Assembly (NCBI GenBank): GCA_030618965.1
Contig: JAUXCJ010000104.1
Coordinates: forward strand, 1-5,646
DNA length: 5,646 bases
Direction: 5' to 3'
Source: Thiomargarita sp.
GTDB taxonomy: Bacteria > Pseudomonadota > Gammaproteobacteria > Beggiatoales > Beggiatoaceae
Both the position numbers and the translations under genes were made by a program. A model generated the notes under the pieces. That model was not told where the DNA came from. It saw only the letters and a list, made by a program, of their open reading frames with translations, and ran no database searches. Position 1 is the first letter of the stretch. Each line of letters begins with the position of its first letter. Shown piece after piece: positions 1 to 4,918 of this stretch.

Positions 1-421
1 CATTGGCATGACGCATAAGTACACGCAATTGACGAAAAATGTGCTCATCCAAAGCATCTGGAAAAATGATCAATGCCTCAATTTCGCCTGTGACTCTCAA
101 AACGATACATTGAGGATGACTATAGCTGCCTGATGCAATTAGTCGCTCTTCTCCTGATTGCAATTTGAGCCTGAGACAGCGCATGGTATTATCATAATAT
201 AAGATACATCCATAGAGAGGATGTTTTATTAAAAGCAGATGTCTACGTGAAGTGTGTTGGCTACTGGCTAAAACTAATAATCCTATGCACAATTTTACAG
301 CAATTGGCAACGCCAAAGGTAACAATAATAATAATGCTCCTGTATGTATTATTATCAAAATTAGGGCAAAACGTTTAGAAAAACGTGGCTCAAGATGTAG
401 CACGCCGGTCAAATCTGACAT
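1..421 (-). CDS. YgfX/CptA-family membrane protein, 3' end cut by window edge
   Basis: This reading frame is open from an ATG at 421-419 to the left edge, giving 140 visible residues and no stop. A stop codon lies three codons upstream of the ATG, so no earlier start is possible. An N-terminal Arg/Lys-containing stretch (13-17) is followed by two closely spaced hydrophobic helices (about 18-34 and 36-52). A soluble, beta-rich part ends in PDALDEHIFRQLRVLMRH (121-138). Two adjacent helices plus a 'PDxLDxxxFRxLRVLxR' ending are the YgfX pattern as I know it. Family members are about 135-150 residues, so the stop should lie just outside the window. In Escherichia coli, YgfX (CptA) is an inner-membrane protein paired with SdhE (CptB) and has been described as acting on cytoskeletal proteins; that role is not visible here. 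The usual partner sdhE is not upstream: the neighbour is divergent. The family call is fairly firm; the function is open. Confidence 0.75.
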   Translation of the reverse strand, partial: MSDLTGVLHLEPRFSKRFALILIIIHTGALLLLLPLALPIAVKLCIGLLVLASSQHTSRRHLLLIKHPLYGCILYYDNTMRCLRLKLQSGEERLIASGSYSHPQCIVLRVTGEIEALIIFPDALDEHIFRQLRVLMRHAN

Positions 422-461
422 AGAATGTCACTTTTTTTGTTCAAATAAATTTTTTAAGGGA

Positions 462-519
462 ATTTTATCAAATTAATCAGAAAAACGTGTAGAATAATGT
501 GTTTTAATGAAATTTTCAA
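462..519 (-). promoter_or_regulatory. Candidate promoter(s) for the ygfX-like gene
   Basis: Two sigma70-like options read toward the minus-strand gene. One is TTGAAA (519-514), a 17-nt spacer, then TATTCT (496-491). The other is an extended -10, TGATAAAAT (470-462), without a good -35. The first would leave a leader of about 60 nt, the second about 35 nt. Both are judged by eye from AT-rich sequence, where chance matches are common. Confidence 0.35.
465..495 (+). promoter_or_regulatory. Candidate promoter for the gene at 533 and its downstream group
   Basis: TTATCA (465-470) and TAGAAT (490-495) are separated by 19 nt. The -10 matches five of six consensus bases, but the spacer is longer than ideal. 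It overlaps the candidate -10 of the divergent gene, so the two promoters would compete. A promoter must lie somewhere in 422-532, because the gene at 533 is the first of its group; the exact element is uncertain. Confidence 0.3.
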
Positions 520-520
520 A

Positions 521-525
521 AAGGA
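521..525 (+). promoter_or_regulatory. Ribosome binding site that decides the GTG start at 533
   Basis: AAGGA lies 7 nt before GTG 533-535, which is ideal spacing. The in-frame ATG four codons later (545-547) would be 19 nt from it. This favours the GTG as the start. Confidence 0.65.
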
Positions 526-532
526 ATAAATT

Positions 533-1039
533 GTGGAATCACTGATGGAATCACCTATTATTGTCGCTATTTTAGTTTTTATTAGCATTTATTTTGTGTG
601 GTATTTAATACGTCTATTTGCCGATTTTTTTCTAGTGGGCATTGCGCTTGGTGGCGCGGCATTAGCCTATCATATCCATCAGTTCTATCCTGAATTTAAG
701 ATGGTATTGGAAGAATCTGGTATTTTAGATACTATGAGTGTGATTTTGCCTCAGCAGCTTGATACTGGTGGTCTTCTTATTATCGCAAGTCTGATAATTG
801 CTGCTGCTGTACTCGTTTCTATACCATTTTTACCGTTTTCGGCTACTTATAGAGCGATGTTTGGTATAGAAAATCCGGTCGTTTTTCGACGCAAAGAGGC
901 TAAAATTCGCTCTTGGATTTATGCTGAAATAGAGCGTTACGACATAGAAAAACAATTACAACAAGAACAATCCCAAGAACAATCTAAACTAGCAGCCGAT
1001 GAAGAGTTCCTGAAAAATGAAAACCGTCACAGTGATTGA
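533..1039 (+). CDS. Unrecognised small integral membrane protein
   Basis: This is a 168-residue protein starting at GTG 533, chosen because AAGGA sits 7 nt upstream. I do not recognise the family. Hydrophobic segments lie at about 8-27, 30-47 and 79-101, so two or three membrane helices are likely. They are separated by a loop of about 30 residues (48-78). The last 50 residues (119-168) are highly charged and rich in Gln and Glu, including the QLQQEQSQEQ run at 141-150, and probably form a long soluble helix. The first eight residues, MESLMESP, come from a 12-nt direct duplication covering the start codon. The final 23 nt overlap hisH (1017-1039) in another frame, which suggests translational coupling. 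No catalytic motif is visible. It could be a conserved lineage-specific gene, but its role cannot be read from the sequence. Confidence 0.75.
   Translation: MESLMESPIIVAILVFISIYFVWYLIRLFADFFLVGIALGGAALAYHIHQFYPEFKMVLEESGILDTMSVILPQQLDTGGLLIIASLIIAAAVLVSIPFLPFSATYRAMFGIENPVVFRRKEAKIRSWIYAEIERYDIEKQLQQEQSQEQSKLAADEEFLKNENRHSD
534..554 (+). repeat. 12-nt-period duplication over the start codon
   Basis: TGGAATCAC occurs at 534-542 and again at 546-554. The region is therefore two tandem 12-nt units, GTGGAATCACTG and ATGGAATCACCT, each beginning with a usable in-frame start codon (GTG and ATG). Confidence 0.7.
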
Positions 1040-1643
1040 TTATGGCATGAGCAACTTACGCTCAGTTAGTAAAGCTTTAGAACATGTGGCAGGTAAGGGC
1101 TGGCAAGTGCAAGTGAGTAACAAAGTTGATGTAATAGGACAAGCGGATAAAGTCGTTTTTCCGGGGCAAGGCGCAATCGGCAATTGTATGACTTTGCTCA
1201 ATCAAACTGGGCTTGCCGATGCTATTATACAAAGTATTGATAAAAAACCATTTTTAGGTATTTGTCTGGGTTTGCAAACTTTATTGACAACAAGCGAAGA
1301 AAGTGGTGGTACAGCCGGTTTTAATTGGATTAATGGAACTGTGCGACGCTTTGTTGAGCCATACGGCGAGCGTTTGAAAATTCCCCACATGGGTTGGAAT
1401 CAAGTCCAACAAACACAATCGCACCCACTATGGACAGATATACCAGATAACAGTCGTTTTTATTTTGTACATAGTTATTACGTTGATCCAGAAGAAAGTC
1501 GCGTTGTGGCTGGGACAACAGCCTATGGTGGCACTAATTTCAGTGCAGCGGTGGCACGAGATAATGTTTTCGCAGTGCAATTTCACCCTGAAAAAAGCCA
1601 AGATATTGGCTTAACTTTGTTGAAAAACTTTTTAGAATGGTAA
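1017..1643 (+). CDS. hisH: Imidazole glycerol phosphate synthase glutaminase subunit HisH
   Basis: HisH is the glutaminase half of imidazole glycerol phosphate synthase. It releases ammonia from glutamine and channels it to HisF, which makes imidazole glycerol phosphate and AICAR in histidine biosynthesis in the cytosol. The 208-residue length is normal for the family. The class I amidotransferase triad is present: Cys83 in GICLGLQ (81-87), His190 and Glu192 in QFHPEKS (188-194). DYGMSNL (8-14), PGQGAIG (49-55), PHMGWN (123-128) and YFVHSYY (149-155) also fit HisH. The start lies inside the upstream membrane-protein gene (23-nt overlap) with only a weak purine stretch (GAAGAG, 1001-1006), so translation probably depends on coupling. 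ubiH follows after 18 nt. Its partner hisF and the common neighbours hisB and hisA are not in the window. A role in a second, surface-sugar HisH/HisF-like pair is possible, but no sugar gene is seen. Confidence 0.95.
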   Translation: MKTVTVIDYGMSNLRSVSKALEHVAGKGWQVQVSNKVDVIGQADKVVFPGQGAIGNCMTLLNQTGLADAIIQSIDKKPFLGICLGLQTLLTTSEESGGTAGFNWINGTVRRFVEPYGERLKIPHMGWNQVQQTQSHPLWTDIPDNSRFYFVHSYYVDPEESRVVAGTTAYGGTNFSAAVARDNVFAVQFHPEKSQDIGLTLLKNFLEW

Positions 1644-1661
1644 AGTAGACGATAAATTCTA

Positions 1662-2924
1662 ATGCCTGACAATCCAATTTATGACATTATCATCGTTGGT
1701 GGCGGACTTGTTGGTGCAAGTCTAGCCGCTGCCTTACGTGCGACTCCTCTGAAAATCGCCATTATTGAAGCAGCTCCTTGGTTCACCGACAAACGTCCTC
1801 CTAGTTATGATGATCGCATCATTGCATTAAACGATGCCTCACATAAAATTTTTAGTGGTTTAGGCTTGTGGGAAAAAATTGCACCAGAAGCCACACCGAT
1901 TAAGCAGATTCATATTTCTGACCAAGGCCACTTTGGATTTACCAATTTAGATAGCAAGGATTTAGGAGCACCTGCCTTGGGTTACGTTGTCAGTGCCCGT
2001 CATTTAGGGGAAAGCCTTAAAGAAATACTGGCAAATTCGTCGATTGATATTATTGCACCTGCAAAATTTTTAGATATAAATCAATCTGATAATTTACTTA
2101 ACATAGAAATAACCCAGAACAAGCAACGGCAGACACTACAAACTCGCCTACTTGTTGCAGCGGATGGTGGAACCTCTAAAGTACGTCAACACTTAGGGAT
2201 TAAAAACCACAGTATAGATTATGGGCAAACTGCCATTATAAGAAATGTCACGCTAGAATATCCACATAAAAATGTAGCTTATGAACGCTTTACGCCGTCA
2301 GGGCCTTTAGCACTTTTGCCGCTGCAAAACAATGATTGCGCCTTAGTCTGGACAGTGGCGAGTGATAAGACTGATGAAGTGATGGCACTTGATGATCAAA
2401 CTTTTTTAAAATCGCTACAACAACAATTTGGTTGGCGTTTAGGACAATTTAGGCAAATTGGGCAACGTCATAGCTATCCTTTACAACTCAGTCGCATTCA
2501 AGAGCACACTCGCCCTCGTGTTGTCATCATTGGTAACGCCGCGCACACATTGCACCCGATTGCAGGACAAGGATTCAATCTGGGATTACGTGATGTGGCG
2601 AGTTTATCAGAAGTGATAATAGAAAGTTTAGAAGCGGGTGAGGATGTGGGTAGCGAAATCACTTTGCAGGCTTATGTGGCACGACAAGAACCCGATCAAC
2701 AACATATTACAAACATAACTAATATGTTGGTACAAGTATTTTCTAATAGTTTCCCACCACTGGTTGTTGCACGTAATTTTGGCTTATTAGTCACTGATGC
2801 TTTTCCCCCTTTGAAAAAATTATTAGTGCGTCGAATGGCTGGATTGAGTGCTTATCCTTCTCGCTTGCTTTGTGGTTTACCAACAACAAATATTAAGTAT
2901 GGAAACATTACTACGCTTAACTAA
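1662..2924 (+). CDS. ubiH: UbiH-type FAD-dependent 2-polyprenyl-6-methoxyphenol hydroxylase
   Basis: This is a flavin monooxygenase of aerobic ubiquinone synthesis; in Escherichia coli, UbiH hydroxylates C4 of the ring, working at the inner membrane with the Ubi complex. The 420-residue protein has the dinucleotide motif GGGLVG (13-18) with acidic Glu36, a DRIIAL segment (51-56), the DG motif in AADGGTSKV (166-174), and the second FAD motif GNAAHTLHPIAGQGFNLG (291-308) followed by Asp311. SDQGHFGF (86-93), ERFTPSGPLALLPL (208-221) and FPPLVVARNFGLL (364-376) resemble UbiH more closely than UbiF or UbiI. The start follows hisH by 18 nt without a clear ribosome binding site. After the usual family ending near GLP (405-407) there are 13 further residues. 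The last eight of these are encoded within the overlap with the downstream mntA-like gene, suggesting the C-terminus was altered when that module arrived. The enzyme core looks intact. Confidence 0.93.
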   Translation: MPDNPIYDIIIVGGGLVGASLAAALRATPLKIAIIEAAPWFTDKRPPSYDDRIIALNDASHKIFSGLGLWEKIAPEATPIKQIHISDQGHFGFTNLDSKDLGAPALGYVVSARHLGESLKEILANSSIDIIAPAKFLDINQSDNLLNIEITQNKQRQTLQTRLLVAADGGTSKVRQHLGIKNHSIDYGQTAIIRNVTLEYPHKNVAYERFTPSGPLALLPLQNNDCALVWTVASDKTDEVMALDDQTFLKSLQQQFGWRLGQFRQIGQRHSYPLQLSRIQEHTRPRVVIIGNAAHTLHPIAGQGFNLGLRDVASLSEVIIESLEAGEDVGSEITLQAYVARQEPDQQHITNITNMLVQVFSNSFPPLVVARNFGLLVTDAFPPLKKLLVRRMAGLSAYPSRLLCGLPTTNIKYGNITTLN

Positions 2925-3192
2925 ATCTGAAATCAAGATAATTAAGCAAACTGTACAGGCATTAGATGATCATTCAAAAATATATCTCTTTGGTTCACGG
3001 GTTGATAGTAGTAAGAAAGGTGGAGATATTGATTTACTGATTTTCTCAAAAAAACTTAATTATGATGATAAATTACACCTGAAAATGCAGCTATTTGAAC
3101 AGATTGGAGAACAGAAAATTGATATTGTGATTGCCAAAGATACAAATGATCCTTTTGTGCGAATAGCCTTTAAACAAGGAGTTATGCTATGA
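2899..3192 (+). CDS. mntA: MntA-type minimal nucleotidyltransferase (antitoxin)
   Basis: This is a 97-residue minimal nucleotidyltransferase. The hallmark GS-x9-D-x-D is Gly32-Ser33 followed by Asp43-Ile44-Asp45, in LFGSRVDSSKKGGDIDLLI (30-48). A likely third metal-binding acid is Asp75 in KIDIVIA (73-79). In characterised MntA/HepT pairs, MntA transfers AMP to a tyrosine of the HEPN toxin and so neutralises it. I chose ATG 2899 over an upstream in-frame start at 2848: the added residues would be translated from inside ubiH in another frame, while residue 1 at 2899 gives the normal family N-terminus. The gene overlaps the ubiH 3' end by 26 nt, has no clear ribosome binding site, and is joined to the HEPN gene by an ATGA overlap. 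All visible key residues are intact. The antitoxin role is inferred from the pairing. Confidence 0.85.
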   Translation: METLLRLTKSEIKIIKQTVQALDDHSKIYLFGSRVDSSKKGGDIDLLIFSKKLNYDDKLHLKMQLFEQIGEQKIDIVIAKDTNDPFVRIAFKQGVML

Positions 3193-3629
3193 GCGAAGAT
3201 TTGCTGCTATTACTAAAACAGCAATTAAAATTGTTAGATGAGGCTGTTAATGTACTGAATTTTTCCGAGCAAAAATGTCATGAAATAGGTATTAAAGACA
3301 ACTACACACCTGACGAGCTTGATAGGTTTGAGTCTCTAACTAGTCGTTTTGCTAGATTGTGTGACATTTTGTTGCAAAAAATTTTTCGGTTGATTGATGA
3401 AATCGACTTAGAATCACAAGGTACTATGCGGGATAGGATTAATAACGCTGAAAAGAAAGGCTTGATTCAAAGTGCTGAGCGTTTTATAAAATGTAGAATA
3501 CTCAGAAATGAAATTGCCCATGAATATACGTCTGAAAACGTATTAGAGATTTTTAGGAAAGTTTTAAATATGACACCTATTCTTGTGGAAAGTGTAGAAA
3601 ATGTCAAAACATATTGTCAAAAATATTAA
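3189..3629 (+). CDS. hepT: HepT-like HEPN ribonuclease (toxin)
   Basis: This 146-residue, mostly alpha-helical protein carries the HEPN motif R-x4-H-x-Y as Arg106, His111 and Tyr113 in RNEIAHEY (106-113). In the HepT family these form the RNase active site, and the tyrosine is the residue that MntA modifies with AMP. The N-terminal helix (about 4-24) and the helices at about 43-72 and 94-113 fit a four-helix HEPN bundle that dimerises. The ATG overlaps the mntA stop in an ATGA arrangement (3189-3192), so antitoxin and toxin would be made from one transcript with coupled translation. The pair lies between ubiH and a strong palindrome, with no other accessory gene visible. The toxin role follows from family knowledge and pairing; some members are annotated only as nucleotidyltransferase substrate-binding proteins. 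Confidence 0.83.
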   Translation: MSEDLLLLLKQQLKLLDEAVNVLNFSEQKCHEIGIKDNYTPDELDRFESLTSRFARLCDILLQKIFRLIDEIDLESQGTMRDRINNAEKKGLIQSAERFIKCRILRNEIAHEYTSENVLEIFRKVLNMTPILVESVENVKTYCQKY

Positions 3630-3632
3630 TTT

Positions 3633-3670
3633 ATGTTATGCACCCAGCGTTCCACGCTGGTGCGTAACAT
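3633..3670. repeat. Imperfect 38-nt palindrome, possibly a dispersed REP/MITE-like element
   Basis: The left arm ATGTTATGCACCCAGCGT (3633-3650) pairs with the right arm ACGCTGGTGCGTAACAT (3654-3670) around the loop TCC. The pairing has one bulged C and one G-U-type mismatch. The core CCAGCGT/ACGCTGG is perfect and much more GC-rich than its surroundings. A looser dyad continues outward (AATATTAAT at 3622-3630 against ATTAAATATT at 3676-3685). It lies 3 nt after hepT, between convergent genes. No T-run directly follows the stem on either strand, so it is not a standard intrinsic terminator, though it could block or stabilise transcripts. The core resembles small palindromic elements that are repeated within some bacterial genomes; only one copy is in this window. 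Confidence 0.65.
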
Positions 3671-3712
3671 GAGTTATTAAATATTGTTGCACTTAAAAAA
3701 AAGTTTTGACCA

Positions 3713-4285
3713 TTACCTTTTTAACATTTTTCTGGTATCTGGTCCAACGGGTAAGCTGTAATCATACGCATTTAAGATCACATTATCTTCAGTACGGATC
3801 AATTTAGCCGTTAAATAAACAACATATTTACTTGCTCCATAAGTACCAACAAGAACAGCATAGGCATTATGCTTATGACTGATTTGACGTAACTCCCTCG
3901 ATAACATCAGCTCACCAGTTTGTTCTTGAATAAAAATGCTATCACTACGCATTTTCATTTCAATCACTTTATAACCCTTTTGACTCAGGCGTGAAGCCAT
4001 TTGTTCAGCAATCACTCGTCCAAAAGTCGAAGACTTTTGCACATTATCAATATTAACAAAACTAGCGACTAAAATGGGTGGATTAAGATAGACACCATTC
4101 CGTTTCGGATTTCGTCTAAGGGCTGGAATATCTTTAACGCCTTTTAAGAGCGTATCAACCGATTTATAGCTAGTACGGACTAAATCCCTATCTAAAAACG
4201 CATGATCATAAAATAGTTGGCTACAGCCTGACATTAGCAATGTTAGTAAACCAGCAAAGCATAACCTCTGTATTGATTTCATCAT
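3713..4285 (-). CDS. FlgO-like outer-membrane lipoprotein
   Basis: This 190-residue protein has a lipoprotein signal peptide: basic start, hydrophobic stretch (about 8-18) and lipobox MSGC with the lipidated Cys21. Ser22 and Gln23 after the cysteine favour the outer membrane. The mature part resembles the FlgO domain: LVASFVNIDN (72-81), STFGRVIAEQMASRL (86-100), KGYKVIEM (103-110), ELMLSRELRQIS (125-136) and AVLVGTYG (143-150), ending in NAYDYSLP (172-179). In Vibrio, FlgO is an outer-membrane lipoprotein associated with the flagellum, but many relatives occur without flagellar neighbours. Here the neighbours are another lipoprotein, overlapping by 4 nt (4282-4285), and a secretin. Two consecutive ATG codons open the frame, and the first overlaps the upstream stop. 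Domain similarity is recognised from memory; a flagellar role is not supported by the context. Confidence 0.8.
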   Translation of the reverse strand: MMKSIQRLCFAGLLTLLMSGCSQLFYDHAFLDRDLVRTSYKSVDTLLKGVKDIPALRRNPKRNGVYLNPPILVASFVNIDNVQKSSTFGRVIAEQMASRLSQKGYKVIEMKMRSDSIFIQEQTGELMLSRELRQISHKHNAYAVLVGTYGASKYVVYLTAKLIRTEDNVILNAYDYSLPVGPDTRKMLKR

Positions 4286-4833
4286 TGATTGCGTACCTGA
4301 TAAGTTTTAGTCCCCATATTTCTATCATAATGGTCAGAATCGCCATCATTAATGTAATATATACGGGAATCCCTGAAAATGTATTGTTGACCCTTTGAAA
4401 CCGATGTGGTAATGAGAACTTCCCAAATATAGTCGGCTGATAATAGCTTTGGATATTGATGCTGAATTACCTGCATATTATAATCAACCATCAAGCTATC
4501 AGCGTATCCAACATTTGTCTCTAAAACCACCATTTGTTGTTGTACTAATCGACTGATTAGTAGATTATTAAAGGCTTTGGCAAAGGGAACTTTTTCTTGA
4601 TCCCCGGTTAATTTTATCACTAAAGGCGGTTTAACGGTTGCATTAGGAAATGTGATATCCATAGTCCTCTTCAATCGTATTGCAAGGTCCTTAGCTAAAA
4701 CATCCCAATGATGAGCAGCCTGGATTTTGTGTTGCTTGCTTATTGGATCAGCACTTTCTATAGGTATTGGCCTCTGAACACAACCTGTTAATATTAATAG
4801 GATAATACTTATTTTTATTAAATTTCCTTTCAT
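4282..4833 (-). CDS. Predicted lipoprotein of unknown function, upstream of the FlgO-like gene
   Basis: This is a 183-residue protein with a clear lipoprotein signal: Lys2 and Lys7, a hydrophobic stretch (8-15), and lipobox LTGC ending in Cys18. Val19-Gln20 follow, compatible with outer-membrane sorting. The start is well supported by AAGAGGG located 6 nt upstream. The mature protein has an amphipathic region (about 40-60, HHWDVLAKDLAIRL) and then a segment VPFAKAFNNLLISRLVQQQMVVLET (82-106 in outline). That segment matches the spacing of the FlgO core in the next gene (F-x6-L-x-SRL-x-Q, then VxE). It then has beta-strand-like stretches WEVLITTSV (137-145) and YIFRDSRIYYIND (151-163). I do not recognise a named family. 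Its stop overlaps the FlgO-like start by 4 nt, so the two are cotranslated and probably act together at the outer membrane. Confidence 0.78.
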   Translation of the reverse strand: MKGNLIKISIILLILTGCVQRPIPIESADPISKQHKIQAAHHWDVLAKDLAIRLKRTMDITFPNATVKPPLVIKLTGDQEKVPFAKAFNNLLISRLVQQQMVVLETNVGYADSLMVDYNMQVIQHQYPKLLSADYIWEVLITTSVSKGQQYIFRDSRIYYINDGDSDHYDRNMGTKTYQVRNQ

Positions 4834-4839
4834 GGAATG

Positions 4840-4846
4840 CCCTCTT
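4840..4846 (-). promoter_or_regulatory. Strong ribosome binding site of the lipoprotein gene
   Basis: Read on the minus strand, AAGAGGG ends 6 nt before the ATG at 4833-4831. This is the best ribosome binding site in the window and fixes the start of the lipoprotein pair. Confidence 0.7.
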
Positions 4847-4900
4847 AAAATAAAAGTCTTATTAAATTAAATCATATTTCCTAAATTGATGCGAGTATTA

Positions 4901-4906
4901 ATTATA
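4901..4906 (-). promoter_or_regulatory. Candidate -10 element for the lipoprotein pair
   Basis: A perfect TATAAT reads on the minus strand, about 68 nt before the start at 4833. Seventeen nt upstream, inside the end of the secretin gene, the hexamer AACACA matches only half of the -35 consensus. The lipoprotein pair could therefore have its own promoter as well as read-through from the secretin gene, since no terminator is visible in 4834-4918. Confidence 0.3.
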
Positions 4907-4918
4907 AACGTTAAATAA

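Noticed and set aside
252..476. Plus-strand open frame of 74 codons
   Set aside because: It lies antisense to the ygfX-like gene, has an Asn-rich low-complexity translation and no ribosome binding site; it is a shadow.
1202..1518. Two minus-strand open frames inside hisH
   Set aside because: They are antisense to a well-conserved enzyme, show no recognisable motif and have no start signals.
2848..2898. Longer N-terminus for the MntA-like protein
   Set aside because: It would add 17 hydrophobic residues read out of frame through ubiH; the ATG at 2899 gives the normal minimal nucleotidyltransferase length.
3633..3670. Palindrome as a standard intrinsic terminator
   Set aside because: No T-run follows the stem directly in either direction, so it is listed as a repeat instead.
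3691..3704. Possible terminator of the FlgO-like gene (eight-T run on the minus strand)
   Set aside because: The only flanking stem is ACTT/AAGT, four pairs and AT-rich, which is too weak for an intrinsic terminator.
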